Translations under genes and position numbers: made by a program | The notes under the pieces: generated by a model | What the model was told of the DNA's origin: nothing | Seen by the model: the letters and a program-made list of their open reading frames with translations, nothing else | Databases searched by the model: none | Assembly (NCBI RefSeq): GCF_002291425.1 | Contig: NZ_CP014136.1 | Span: 3,348,001-3,412,000 of the forward strand | Origin: Gibbsiella quercinecans | GTDB taxonomy: Bacteria > Pseudomonadota > Gammaproteobacteria > Enterobacterales > Enterobacteriaceae | Direction of reading: 5' to 3' | DNA: 64,000 nt | In this document: positions 30,421 through 39,742 of the stretch, one piece after another | Layout of the letters: each line of letters starts with the position of its first letter | Position numbering within the stretch: position 1 is the first letter of the stretch

Positions 30421-31077
30421 TTAACCGCCCATGGTGCGTGAGCTGGAGGTGGCGCTGCTGCGTTGCATGGTGGCCTGCTTGGCGACGGATTCGCCAAAAC
30501 CGCCGCGGGTAACGGTGTTGGTGACCGCCGGTTTTGGCGCCATGGCGGTTTTCGGCACCGTCATCGTGCGGCCGCCGGCCGTCGCCGGGCCATAGTTCTT
30601 GCCGGTGGCGTCAACGAACTTACCGTTGGCCGGGCTGGCGGGGTTTTTGGAGGTGAACAGCGGCTGTTGGGCAAAGCCAGCGCCGCCCATCATCCGGCCC
30701 ATCATATAGCCCGCCATCAGCGGCATCCAGAAGCTGCCGCTGCTTTGCGATTCTGCCGCCATGCCCGCTTGCGCCGGCGCTTGGGTGCATTGCGCTTCGC
30801 CAAACTCCGCCACGCAGTCTTCGCGGGTGGCGTATTTCGGCGCGGTTTTTTCGGCTTCTTTCAAGGCATTGTTGTAAGCCGTGGAGCACTGCTCGCTCAT
30901 AGAAGGATTGGAGCGTGAACAGTCATCGGCATTTTGGTACAGCGATACGGTTTCATCGGCCTTTTCACAACCGGCCAACATAAATACCGCACTGACGGCC
31001 AGCGCGACGGGGGCCATGCGGTAGTTACGCCAGGATTTGCGGAACGTCTCTCTATTGATGTTTTTTGTCCGTTTCAT
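30421..31077 (-). CDS. ygiB: YgiB, DUF1190 lipoprotein
   Basis: Envelope protein of unknown function, co-transcribed with ygiC. It has 218 residues. The N-terminus is basic then hydrophobic and ends in a lipobox (MLAGC), so it is probably a lipoprotein. The middle has paired Cys in [14 protein letters not shown] and [12 protein letters not shown], then Gly/Met-rich ([13 protein letters not shown]) and Thr/Pro-rich segments. The start at 31077 matches the family; ATG at 31083, two codons earlier, has a better-placed GGA and may be the real one. In E. coli ygiBC is downstream of tolC; here other genes separate them. Confidence 0.9.
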   Translation of the reverse strand: MKRTKNINRETFRKSWRNYRMAPVALAVSAVFMLAGCEKADETVSLYQNADDCSRSNPSMSEQCSTAYNNALKEAEKTAPKYATREDCVAEFGEAQCTQAPAQAGMAAESQSSGSFWMPLMAGYMMGRMMGGAGFAQQPLFTSKNPASPANGKFVDATGKNYGPATAGGRTMTVPKTAMAPKPAVTNTVTRGGFGESVAKQATMQRSSATSSSRTMGG

Positions 31078-31256
31078 CGGCATTAAATTCCATTATTCAT
31101 TATTTTAGCCATGCGGCCTTTTCCCAGTAGGTGGCGTAAGAATAGGGGAAAGATGTGCAAAATTAAAGCTGAAACGCGCGGAAAATCGACTCTTTACGCA
31201 GGATTACGTGGCGGTGTGCGCCAGTTCTCTTTAATCGCGAAAACGTTGTCCTGAAT

Positions 31257-31345
31257 GTTCCGTTTTGGAACGTTTTGCCGGGCTGACCGTTTCGCAATGG
31301 AACGAAAATCGCCAGGCTCGTAATGCCTGTGGGCGGCCGTATAGT
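31257..31345 (+). promoter_or_regulatory. Candidate DhaR binding dyads and gldA/dha promoter
   Basis: Two related inverted repeats, GTTCC-GTTTT-GGAAC (31257-31271) and GTTTC-GCAAT-GGAAC (31289-31303), have centres 32 bp apart (three helical turns). Downstream is TATAGT (31340-31345) without a recognisable -35 hexamer, the arrangement of an activator-dependent sigma-70 promoter with sites near -56 and -88. Binding by DhaR is inference. The rest of the 353-base gap between ygiB and gldA shows no gene. Confidence 0.5.
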
Positions 31346-31430
31346 CATTGGTAACAACCAGCCGGCGGAAGACCGGCAACAACCTCACCTGAAATCTGAA
31401 CATCGCCAATGAACCCAGAAGGAGCCGGTT

Positions 31431-32534
31431 ATGTTAAGAATCATCCAATCACCCAGTAAATATATCCAGGGCCTGAACGCGTTAGCCTCCGTTGGCCAAT
31501 ATGCGAAATCACTGGCTGAGCACTATTTTATTATCGCCGATGACTTTGTGATGAAACTGGCGGGCGACACCGTGATGGGTAGCCTGCAACAGCACGGCGT
31601 TAAACATCATGCCTGCGTTTTTAACGGCGAATGCAGCCATAAAGAGATCGATCGCCTTGGTCAGGAACTGAAAGACCAGGGGTGCAACGGCGTTATTGGC
31701 ATGGGCGGCGGCAAGACGCTGGATACCGCCAAAGCCATTGCCTATTACCAGAAAGTCCCGGTGGTGCTGATCCCGACTATCGCTTCAACCGATGCGCCGA
31801 CCAGCGCGCTCTCCGTGGTCTATACCGAGCAAAGCCAGTTTGAAGAGTACCTGATTTACCCCACGCCGCCGAACATGGTGATCATGGACAGCGCGATCAT
31901 CGCCAAAGCCCCGGTGCGTTTGCTGGTGGCCGGGATGGGCGATGGGCTTTCCACCTACTTTGAAGCACAGGCCTGCTTTGATGCCCAGGCAACCAGCATG
32001 GCCGGCGGTAAATCAACGCTGGCGGCACTGAGCCTGGCGCGCCTGTGCTATGAAACCCTGCTGAAAGAGGGCTTCAAGGCCAAGTTGGCGGTTGAGGCCG
32101 GCGTGGTGACCGAATCGGTTGAGCGCGTGATCGAAGCCAATACCTATCTGAGCGGCCTGGGCTTTGAAAGCAGCGGCCTGGCGGCGGCTCACGCCATCCA
32201 CAACGGGTTCACCGTGCTGAAAGAGACCCACCACCTTTACCACGGTGAAAAAGTGGCGTTCGGTACCTTGTCGCAGCTGGTGCTGCAAAACAGCTCCGAA
32301 GAGCAGATCGAAACGGTGATGCGCTTCTGCCACCGGCTGGGGTTGCCGATCACGTTGGCCGAGATGGGCGTGACGGAAGATCTGCCGGCGAAAATCCAGG
32401 CGGTTGCCGAAGCAAGCTGCGCGGAAGGCGAAACCATTCATAACATGCCGTTCAAAGTCACGCCGGCCAGCGTACAGGCGGCCATTTTGACCATGGATCG
32501 GCTGGGGCGTGCCTGGTTGCAACAGCACGCATAA
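31431..32534 (+). CDS. gldA: Glycerol dehydrogenase (NAD+)
   Basis: Oxidises glycerol to dihydroxyacetone, or reduces dihydroxyacetone and methylglyoxal-type ketones. It has 367 residues, the length of E. coli GldA. The NAD-binding GMGGGKTLDTAK motif (~92-103) and zinc-ligand region (AAAHAIHNG, THHLYHGEKVAFG) are clear. It heads a cluster with dhaKLM, so its product feeds the PTS-dependent kinase directly. An AGGAG ribosome site precedes the ATG. Confidence 0.96.
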   Translation: MLRIIQSPSKYIQGLNALASVGQYAKSLAEHYFIIADDFVMKLAGDTVMGSLQQHGVKHHACVFNGECSHKEIDRLGQELKDQGCNGVIGMGGGKTLDTAKAIAYYQKVPVVLIPTIASTDAPTSALSVVYTEQSQFEEYLIYPTPPNMVIMDSAIIAKAPVRLLVAGMGDGLSTYFEAQACFDAQATSMAGGKSTLAALSLARLCYETLLKEGFKAKLAVEAGVVTESVERVIEANTYLSGLGFESSGLAAAHAIHNGFTVLKETHHLYHGEKVAFGTLSQLVLQNSSEEQIETVMRFCHRLGLPITLAEMGVTEDLPAKIQAVAEASCAEGETIHNMPFKVTPASVQAAILTMDRLGRAWLQQHA

Positions 32535-32589
32535 CTACCATCGCGGGCGTGGCATGCCGCGCTCGCTATGCCAGACAGAGGAATGAACC

Positions 32590-33660
32590 GTGAAAAAACT
32601 GATCAATGAGGTTGAATCGGTCCTGGAGGAACAGTTGCGGGGCCTGGGCGAGGCTCACCCCGAGCTACAGGTGCATCAGGATCCGCTGTTTGTGGTGCGT
32701 GCGGATGCGCCGGTGCCGGGCAAGGTGGCGGTGCTTTCCGGCGGCGGCAGCGGCCATGAACCAATGCATTGCGGCTTTGTCGGGGAGGGGATGCTTGATG
32801 GCGCCTGCCCGGGGGAAATCTTTACCTCACCCACGCCGGATAAAATGTATGAGTGCGGCCAGGCCATCGACGGCGGCGCCGGGGTGTTGTTTCTGGTCAA
32901 AAACTACACCGGCGACGTGCTGAATTTTGAAACGGCCACCGAGCTGTTGCACGACAGCGGCGTGCAGGTCGCGACGGTGTTGGTTGATGACGATGTGGCG
33001 GTAAAAGACAGCCTGTTTACCGCCGGGCGCCGTGGCGTTGCCAACACGGTGCTGATGGAAAAACTGCTGGGGGCGGCGGCGGCGCGTGGCGATAGCCTGG
33101 ATGCGCTGGTGACGTTCGGCCACAAGATCAACAACCAGGGGCATTCAATCGGCATCGCGCTGGGGGCGTGCACGGTACCGGCGGCCGGCAAACCGTCGTT
33201 TGTACTGGCGGAGAATGAAATGGAGTTCGGCGTGGGCATCCACGGCGAACCGGGCATCGCACGGCGGCCGTTCACCACCCTGAACCAGGCAGTGGACGAC
33301 ATGTTCAAAACCCTGATTGAACACGGCCACTACAAACGCACCCTGCGGGTGTGGGATCGCCAACATGGCGAATGGCGTGAAGAGATCCAAGAGAAGCAGC
33401 CGCTGGCACGCGGCGATCGCGTGATTGCGCTGGTGAATAACCTGGGGGCCACGCCGCTTTCCGAATTGTACGGTGTTTACCACCGCCTGACGGCGCTCTG
33501 CGCCGAGGCCGGCATTATCATTGAACGCGATCTGGTGGGCTCTTATTGCACCTCGCTGGATATGCAGGGGGTTTCCATCACCTTACTGAAAGCCGATGAC
33601 GAGGTGCTGTCGTTGTGGGATGCACCGGTAAAAACGCCCGCATTACGCTGGGGATGTTAG
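32590..33660 (+). CDS. dhaK: PTS-dependent dihydroxyacetone kinase, substrate-binding subunit DhaK
   Basis: Binds dihydroxyacetone covalently through a His hemiaminal and presents it to DhaL for phosphorylation. It has 356 residues, the length of E. coli DhaK. Motifs: SGGGSGHEPMHCGFVG (substrate site), DVLNFE and GVGIHGEPGI, which carries the substrate-binding His near 218. It is separated from gldA by 55 bases. In E. coli DhaK also acts as co-repressor of DhaR. Confidence 0.97.
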   Translation: MKKLINEVESVLEEQLRGLGEAHPELQVHQDPLFVVRADAPVPGKVAVLSGGGSGHEPMHCGFVGEGMLDGACPGEIFTSPTPDKMYECGQAIDGGAGVLFLVKNYTGDVLNFETATELLHDSGVQVATVLVDDDVAVKDSLFTAGRRGVANTVLMEKLLGAAAARGDSLDALVTFGHKINNQGHSIGIALGACTVPAAGKPSFVLAENEMEFGVGIHGEPGIARRPFTTLNQAVDDMFKTLIEHGHYKRTLRVWDRQHGEWREEIQEKQPLARGDRVIALVNNLGATPLSELYGVYHRLTALCAEAGIIIERDLVGSYCTSLDMQGVSITLLKADDEVLSLWDAPVKTPALRWGC

Positions 33661-33674
33661 GTAAACGTAGGGCT

Positions 33675-33695
33675 GTGGGCCGGGTTAAGGCCCAC
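33675..33695 (+). promoter_or_regulatory. Intercistronic hairpin between dhaK and dhaL
   Basis: GTGGGCC/GGCCCAC perfect stem with a 7-base loop and no T-tract; more likely an mRNA stability or processing element than a terminator. Confidence 0.45.
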
Positions 33696-33749
33696 GGCGA
33701 GGCGCTTGCCGCGCTAAGCCCGCAGCAAGTCATGGCCTGAGGAGGAAAC

Positions 33750-34379
33750 ATGGCATTAACGAAACAGCAGGTGGTGGATTGGCTAATGCGCTGTGCGGCA
33801 GTGTTTGCCGAACAGCGTGATTTTCTGACGCGCCTGGATACCGAGATTGGCGATGCCGATCATGGCCTGAATATGAACCGCGGCTTCAATAAAGTGGCGG
33901 AAAAACTGCCTTCGGTGGCGGACAAGGACATCGGTTTTATCCTGAAAAATACCGGGATGACATTGCTGTCTAGCGTCGGGGGCGCCAGCGGCCCGCTGTT
34001 CGGTACGTTTTTCATCCGCGCCGCGCAGGCGGCCAATGCCAAGCAAAGCCTGGATTTGGAAGAATTGCACCAGGTGATGCAGCAAGGGGTGGAAGGCGTG
34101 GTGATGCGCGGCAAAGCCGAGCCGGGCGATAAAACCATGTGTGATGTTTGGTGGCCGGTGGTGGCGAGCCTGGGGCAATCCGCCCGGCAGCAGCTTAACC
34201 TGGTCGATGCGCTGGATATCGCCGTCGGCGAGGCGGAAAAAGCCGTGGAAAGCACCATCACCATGCAGGCGCGCAAGGGGCGGGCCAGCTACCTGGGGGA
34301 ACGCAGCATTGGCTATCAGGATCCGGGGGCGACCTCGGTAATGCTGATGATAAAAACATTGGCGCAGGTGGTTGGCTAA
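33750..34379 (+). CDS. dhaL: Dihydroxyacetone kinase ADP-binding subunit DhaL
   Basis: Carries tightly bound ADP that is rephosphorylated by DhaM and then phosphorylates dihydroxyacetone on DhaK. It has 209 residues. Nucleotide/Mg-binding motifs are visible: DTEIGDADHGLNMNRGF with three conserved Asp, SVGGASGPLFGT, and GDKTMCDVW. GAGGAGG lies just upstream. Confidence 0.97.
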   Translation: MALTKQQVVDWLMRCAAVFAEQRDFLTRLDTEIGDADHGLNMNRGFNKVAEKLPSVADKDIGFILKNTGMTLLSSVGGASGPLFGTFFIRAAQAANAKQSLDLEELHQVMQQGVEGVVMRGKAEPGDKTMCDVWWPVVASLGQSARQQLNLVDALDIAVGEAEKAVESTITMQARKGRASYLGERSIGYQDPGATSVMLMIKTLAQVVG

Positions 34380-34445
34380 GCCATGCCTGCCGCGGTGCGT
34401 ATACCGTGGCGTTTGGCTTGGTTAAGGCAACCCCAGGGAGGTGAG

Positions 34446-35876
34446 ATGATCAATATCGTGGTGGTTTCGCACAGTGCGCAATTGGCGCGCGGCGTGCAGG
34501 AATTAGCGCAGCAGATGATGCGCGCCGATGGTTGCCAACTGGCGTTGGCGGCCGGGGTGGATGATGAAGAACACCCTATCGGCACGGATGCCGTCAAAGT
34601 GATGGACGCGATCAACAGCGTTGCCCAGGGCGACGGAATTGTGGTGCTGATGGATTTGGGCAGCGCGTTATTAAGTGCGGAAACGGCGTTGGAACTGCTG
34701 GAGCCGGCGGTGGCGGCAAAAGTCAAACTGTGTTCGGCGCCGCTGGTGGAAGGCACTCTGGCGGCGGTGGTGGCCGCCAATGCCGGTGCGCCGCTGGCGC
34801 AGGTGCTGGCTGAGGCGCAGGGGGCGTTGCAGGCCAAACAGGCCCAGCTCGGCGAGGCGCCGGGCGCCGAGGAAAACGTCGGCCTGCCGTTGACCGAGGG
34901 GAAAAGCGTCAGTTGGCTGGTGCAAAACCCGCACGGCCTGCATGCCCGGCCGGCGGCGCGGCTAGCGGAAACCCTGGCGCCCTTCGACGCCGAACTGCTG
35001 TTGGAAAAAAACGGGCAATGCGTTAACCCGCGCAGCCTGAACCAACTGGCGCTCTTGCAGGTGCGCCACGGCGATACCATCCGCCTGATCGCTAACGGCA
35101 CACAGGCCGATCAGGCGCTGGCGGCGTTTAAAGCGTTGGCGGAACAGCATTTTGGCGAAACGATATCGGCCCAGCAGCAGCCATCGCTGCACGGCATGCC
35201 GGTGGCGGAAAGCGTCAGCACCGGCCCGGTGTTGCAAGCCGCCAGTTTCTGGCCGGCGGTGGCTGAAAAATTGATCGGCGCCGATGACGTGATTAACGAG
35301 CAACAACGGCTGCGGGAAGCCCTGCAACATACGCTGAGCGATCTAAACAAGTTGGCGGAGCGAACGGCGACGCTGATCGGTAAGCCGCAGGCCGGTATTT
35401 TCGGTGCGCACAGCATGCTGTTGGACGATCCGGATCTGCAGCAGCAGGCCTATGCCCGCATTGCCCAGCGGCTTTACTGTGCGGAACGGGCATGGCGGGA
35501 AGTGCTTGAGGCGGTGGCCGATGACTATCTGGCGCTGGACGATGCCTACCTGCGGGCGCGTGAACTGGACGTGCGCGATCTGCTGCGCCGCACCCTGTGC
35601 CACCTGCAACAGCAAACGATCCCGCCGATCCCGCTGGCGGAACCGGTGATTCTGATGATGGATGAGATCATGCCTTCTGATGTGGTGATGCTGGATCGGC
35701 GCATGGTGCTCGGCATTTGCCTGAGCGGCGGTAGCGTTGTTTCGCACAGCGCCATTCTGGCCAAAGCGATGGGCATCCCGATGGTAGTGGGGCTGAGCGG
35801 CTGCATGGAAAAAACCCGCAGCGGCCAAAAGGTGATGCTGGATGCGGCCCGCGGGGTGCTGCAGCTTAGCCACTAA
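34446..35876 (+). CDS. dhaM: Dihydroxyacetone kinase phosphotransfer subunit DhaM (EIIA-HPr-EI fusion)
   Basis: Relays phosphate from the general PTS to ADP on DhaL. It has 476 residues in three domains: EIIA of the mannose type (1-~135, active-site His in VVVSHSAQLARG), HPr-like (~155-245, NPHGLHARPAARLAETL) and a shortened enzyme I N-terminal domain (~260-476, GGSVVSHSAILAKAMGIPMV). The start at 34446 follows GGGAGGTGAG; the upstream frame is not supported. Stop codons of dhaM and convergent dhaR overlap. Confidence 0.96.
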   Translation: MINIVVVSHSAQLARGVQELAQQMMRADGCQLALAAGVDDEEHPIGTDAVKVMDAINSVAQGDGIVVLMDLGSALLSAETALELLEPAVAAKVKLCSAPLVEGTLAAVVAANAGAPLAQVLAEAQGALQAKQAQLGEAPGAEENVGLPLTEGKSVSWLVQNPHGLHARPAARLAETLAPFDAELLLEKNGQCVNPRSLNQLALLQVRHGDTIRLIANGTQADQALAAFKALAEQHFGETISAQQQPSLHGMPVAESVSTGPVLQAASFWPAVAEKLIGADDVINEQQRLREALQHTLSDLNKLAERTATLIGKPQAGIFGAHSMLLDDPDLQQQAYARIAQRLYCAERAWREVLEAVADDYLALDDAYLRARELDVRDLLRRTLCHLQQQTIPPIPLAEPVILMMDEIMPSDVVMLDRRMVLGICLSGGSVVSHSAILAKAMGIPMVVGLSGCMEKTRSGQKVMLDAARGVLQLSH

Positions 35877-37822
35877 GCGTGCGGCTTGAACTGGCTGATA
35901 TCGATCTGGTATTGCTTGATTTTTCGCCACAGCGTGGTGCGGCCAATTCCCAGCAGCTGCGCCATCTCATTCAGTTGGCCCCTGCGGGTATTGGCCGCAC
36001 GGATAATGGCCTGGCGTTCGGTTTCCTCCAACGTCAACGGCGGCGATCCTGGCTGCGTTTCGTTTTCCAGCAGGGGCTGATGCCCCAAAAGGTGCGCGGG
36101 CAGGTCGGCCAACTGAATGTGGTGGCCGCGGCAAATCATCGCCGCCCGCTCGACCACGCCTTTCAGCTCAAGATCGTTGCCCGGCCACAGATACAGGCTG
36201 AGCTGGGCCATAACTTCATCATCCACCCGAAAGCGGCACTGGAAGTGCTGTTCCAGCGCGCGCAGATGGTGCCTAACCAGCAGCGGAATATCGCTGACGC
36301 GCTGGCGCAGCGGCGGGATCTGGATTTCAAAGGCCTGCAGACTATAAAACAGCTGGCGGCGGAAGCGGTTTTGCTGCACCAGCAAAGGCAGATTGGCGGA
36401 GCTGGTGGCGATGATGCGCACGTCCACCGGGATCACCCGGCTGGAATTCAGGCGCATCACGACGCCGGTTTTCAACACCTGCAGCAGCGCGGCCTGCATG
36501 TCCGGCGGCAGATATTCGATCTGATCCAGATACAGCGTACCGCCGTTGGCCAGCTCGAATTTGCTCAGCAGGCCGGCCTGTTCTTCGCTGGCATCGCAGC
36601 CCAGCAGTTCGCTCAGCCCCTGAGCTTCCGGCAGCAGTTGGCAGTTGAGCGAAATATAAGGCCCGGCGGCGCGCTCGCTGGCGTTGTGGATGGCCTGGCC
36701 GAGTAACTCTTTGCCTATTCCTTCCTCGCCGCACAGCAGTAGCGGATGGTGGCCTTTCGCCGCCTGTTGGCCGTAGCGGATCAGGCGGCGCATTTCCAGC
36801 GACGCCGAAGGCATCTGTTCAAAGGTATGGCTGACGCGGCCGAGCTGGCTGCTGACGTACTGATGCATACGCTCCAGTGGGTGCAGCAGCGCGATAAAAC
36901 CGCAGCGCTCCCCGTCGGGAATCGGCTTTAAGGTCAGCAGGACGGCGATAAACTGGCGCTGGCTTTCAAAGGTGACTTCGACATGGTGCAGCGCCTGACG
37001 CTGGGCGACCGCCCGGCTTAGCAGCGCGGGAAACGTCAGCAACTGCGCCAGCGGCTTGCCCTGGCTATGCTGGCCGTTGAGCTTGAGCATGTTTGCCGCC
37101 CGCTGGTTGATATATTGCAGGTTGCCGTGGTGATCCCAGGCCATGACGCCGTCTTCCACGCTTTCCAGCAGGCCATAGAGCTGGTTCAGGTGGCGGTTGG
37201 ATTCAGCCAGCAGGCTGTCGGCATTGAGCGAATTACTGATGCCACGGGCGATCGCCAGCGTCAGGGAAAGATCGCCCGCTGCCCGCTCTTGCAGCAGGCA
37301 CCCCAACGCGATGGCGCCGCGTTGCCGCCCGCCGTTGTCATAAATCGGCGTGGCGCAAAATGACCAGCTGTGCAGCGCCTGGCGCACGTGCTCACTGCCG
37401 CAGACCTGCATCGGGTGGCCCTCTGCGGCGGCCAGCGCCGGCGCATTGGTGCCGATATCTCCTTCGGCCCAGTAAGCGCCGGGTTTGAACCCCAGCCGTT
37501 GCAACTGCTCCCGCGTATCGGGGGCGCCGCAAAGCCACAGCATACAGCCGCTTTCATCGAGGATGAACAACACACAAAGGCGGTTTTCCATAAACTCGTA
37601 GGCGTCTTCCAGCGCCGCCTGGCCAAGCGTCAGCAGATCGTTCTTACGTTTGCAGATGGAGTGGAAAGTAGTGCCAAGCGCACAGTGCGGGGCTTTCCAG
37701 GGGGCGGGGCGCATCAGGTTACAGCAACGCAGCCAGGAGGCGTAGATTGCAGACGCAGGGCGCTGCTCCGCCGGGAGTGCCCCGGTTGCCATTAACTGCT
37801 GCCAGCGTGAAGTATTCTCCAT
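35873..37822 (-). CDS. dhaR: Dha operon transcriptional activator DhaR
   Basis: AAA+ activator that turns on dhaKLM in response to the DhaK/DhaL state. It has 649 residues (E. coli 639): N-terminal GAF-type sensor (~20-190), PAS domain (~200-310), AAA+ domain (~325-550, Walker A-like GEEGIGKELLGQA), and a Fis-type helix-turn-helix at the C-terminus (LNEMAQLLGIGRTTLWRKIK). The GAFTGA loop required for sigma-54 contact is replaced by SEEQAG, so it should act on sigma-70 promoters, as in E. coli. It is convergent with dhaM. Confidence 0.94.
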   Translation of the reverse strand: MENTSRWQQLMATGALPAEQRPASAIYASWLRCCNLMRPAPWKAPHCALGTTFHSICKRKNDLLTLGQAALEDAYEFMENRLCVLFILDESGCMLWLCGAPDTREQLQRLGFKPGAYWAEGDIGTNAPALAAAEGHPMQVCGSEHVRQALHSWSFCATPIYDNGGRQRGAIALGCLLQERAAGDLSLTLAIARGISNSLNADSLLAESNRHLNQLYGLLESVEDGVMAWDHHGNLQYINQRAANMLKLNGQHSQGKPLAQLLTFPALLSRAVAQRQALHHVEVTFESQRQFIAVLLTLKPIPDGERCGFIALLHPLERMHQYVSSQLGRVSHTFEQMPSASLEMRRLIRYGQQAAKGHHPLLLCGEEGIGKELLGQAIHNASERAAGPYISLNCQLLPEAQGLSELLGCDASEEQAGLLSKFELANGGTLYLDQIEYLPPDMQAALLQVLKTGVVMRLNSSRVIPVDVRIIATSSANLPLLVQQNRFRRQLFYSLQAFEIQIPPLRQRVSDIPLLVRHHLRALEQHFQCRFRVDDEVMAQLSLYLWPGNDLELKGVVERAAMICRGHHIQLADLPAHLLGHQPLLENETQPGSPPLTLEETERQAIIRAANTRRGQLNEMAQLLGIGRTTLWRKIKQYQIDISQFKPHA

Positions 37823-37914
37823 CCAATCCTGCTCGGGCTGAGGAACGTATCCGGGAATAATATCACTGAATGCCGAACGGGAATGTGAAGCCTGCAGGGC
37901 AAGGGGGAAATAAT

Positions 37915-37938
37915 CAGGGCGGGTAAATACCCGCCCTG
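37915..37938 (-). terminator. tolC terminator
   Basis: CAGGGCGGGT/ACCCGCCCTG perfect 10-bp stem with a 4-base loop, followed on the minus strand by ATTATTT. Confidence 0.8.
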
Positions 37939-37956
37939 GATGCTTAATGGCCCGTA

Positions 37957-39450
37957 TCAGTTGCGGAACGGGTTGCGCGGTTGCGTGGTGGTGGCGGGCT
38001 GCGCCACGGCAGCGGGGGCCGGGGCAGAAACGGCGGCGACCGGCGCAGCCGTATTGCTGCTGTTGCGATCTACATAGGCATCCTGCGCGGTGGTTGGCGG
38101 CGCCACCACATCCTGCGAGGTGGAGATCGGGGTGCCCAGCGCGCCGTTGAGCATCAGCAGATCGTTTTCGTTTAACGTCCCGAGTGCGGATTTGATGTTC
38201 AACTGGTTAATCAGGTAGGTATAGCGTGCGCTGGAAAGCTGTTGTTTGGCATTGTAGAGCGTGGTGGTAGCGTCCAACACGTCGACGATGGTGCGCGTGC
38301 CCACCTGGTAGCCGGCTTCCATGGCATCCAATGAGCTCTGTGCGGAAACCACCGCCTGTTGATAGGCGTTGATGCTGCTGATGGAGGCATTGATGTTATT
38401 GAAGGAAGAACGAACGGTTTGTACCACGCTGCGGTGTGAGCTTTCCAACTGTTCACTGGCGGCGACAAAATTGTACTGCGCCTGCTTCACCACCGAGCTG
38501 GTCTGGCCGCCGCTATAGAGCGGCAGGTTCAGGCTCACGCCGATTTTGTTCTGGCCGGCGTCGCTGTCGCTGTAGTTGCCGGCGCTGGTGGCGGAACCGT
38601 TGTATTTGGTGTTGGTGATGCCGCTGGAGGCGCTCATGTCGATCGTCGGCAGGTGGCCGCTTTGCGCCGAGCGGATCTGTTCGCGCGCCAGATCCTGGTT
38701 CAGACGGGCTGAAAGCAGGGTCAGGTTGCGGTTTTCGGCTTCTTTCAACAGGTTGTTGACCGCTTCAGGGCGCTGGGTAGCGAAACGGGTGGTATTCAGC
38801 GAAGCCAGTTCCGGGTAGAAATTGCCGGTTATCTGGCGCAGGCTTTCCAGCGCGTTATCCAGATTGTTGCGGGCCGTCACTTCGTTCGCCAGCACCGTGT
38901 CATAGCTGGAACGGGCGTTTTGCACATCGGTAATGGCAACCAGGCCGACGTTAAAGCGCTGGGTGGTTTGATCCAACGTGCGGTAAACCGCCTGTTTTTG
39001 CGCCTGCACATAGGATAAGGTGTCGATCGCGTTCAGCACATCGAAGTAGGCGGTGGCGGTGTTCAGGATCAGCGACTGTTCGCTGGTTTGAAAGGTCACG
39101 TCGGCAATCCCGGCGGTTTTTTCCTGTAACGTCAGCGCACGCCATTTAGACATGTCGAAGATAACCTGCGACAGCGCGATCGAGCCGCTGGTCACATTAC
39201 TGTTAATGTTGTTGGCATCGCGGTAACCGCTGTTATAAGTATAACCGGTGGTCAGGCCCAACTGCGGCAGTAATGGGCTGCGCGCTTCATTGATCTTTTC
39301 GAAAGCGGAATTACGTACAGCGGCTGCCTGGCGCAAATCCGGGTTGTTTTCCCTTGCCTGTTTATAAACTTGCAGCAGGTTCTCTGCCTGGCTCATGGCA
39401 CTGAACCCGACCAGGCTCAGTCCGATAAGAAGGGGGAGCAGTTTCTTCAT
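37957..39450 (-). CDS. tolC: Outer-membrane channel TolC
   Basis: Trimeric outer-membrane and periplasmic tunnel used by RND and ABC efflux pumps and type I secretion. It has 497 residues: signal peptide (~1-22, ending MSQA), then two structural repeats with the family signatures NPDLRQAAAVRNSAFEKINE and AGYQVGTRTIVDVLDATTTL, and an Ala/Pro-rich C-terminal tail (~455-497). The start at 39450 (MKKLLPLLIG) is chosen because AAGGA is correctly spaced for it and too close to the ATG two codons upstream. Confidence 0.97.
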   Translation of the reverse strand: MKKLLPLLIGLSLVGFSAMSQAENLLQVYKQARENNPDLRQAAAVRNSAFEKINEARSPLLPQLGLTTGYTYNSGYRDANNINSNVTSGSIALSQVIFDMSKWRALTLQEKTAGIADVTFQTSEQSLILNTATAYFDVLNAIDTLSYVQAQKQAVYRTLDQTTQRFNVGLVAITDVQNARSSYDTVLANEVTARNNLDNALESLRQITGNFYPELASLNTTRFATQRPEAVNNLLKEAENRNLTLLSARLNQDLAREQIRSAQSGHLPTIDMSASSGITNTKYNGSATSAGNYSDSDAGQNKIGVSLNLPLYSGGQTSSVVKQAQYNFVAASEQLESSHRSVVQTVRSSFNNINASISSINAYQQAVVSAQSSLDAMEAGYQVGTRTIVDVLDATTTLYNAKQQLSSARYTYLINQLNIKSALGTLNENDLLMLNGALGTPISTSQDVVAPPTTAQDAYVDRNSSNTAAPVAAVSAPAPAAVAQPATTTQPRNPFRN

Positions 39451-39742
39451 TTGCATTCCTTGTTGTGCAGCAATATTGCTATGTTAGCGCTGACGATAGG
39501 CGAATAGTTGCCGATTTTAGCAGAGTCCAGGCTGCGCATCAGGTGGCTGAATGTGCCCTCTGGCGCAACTTTTTTGCCTTGCTGGCCTAAGTACGGGCCA
39601 TATGGCGCTGGCTGCTCACGCCTCAATTGATATTATGATGTATCACAATCTATCACAAAGAGGATGGCGGCAGGCTTACTGTTTCCGCTATCAGCCCCGG
39701 TTCTTTATACTACCACTCCATTCACGCAGGAGAATGCCACCG

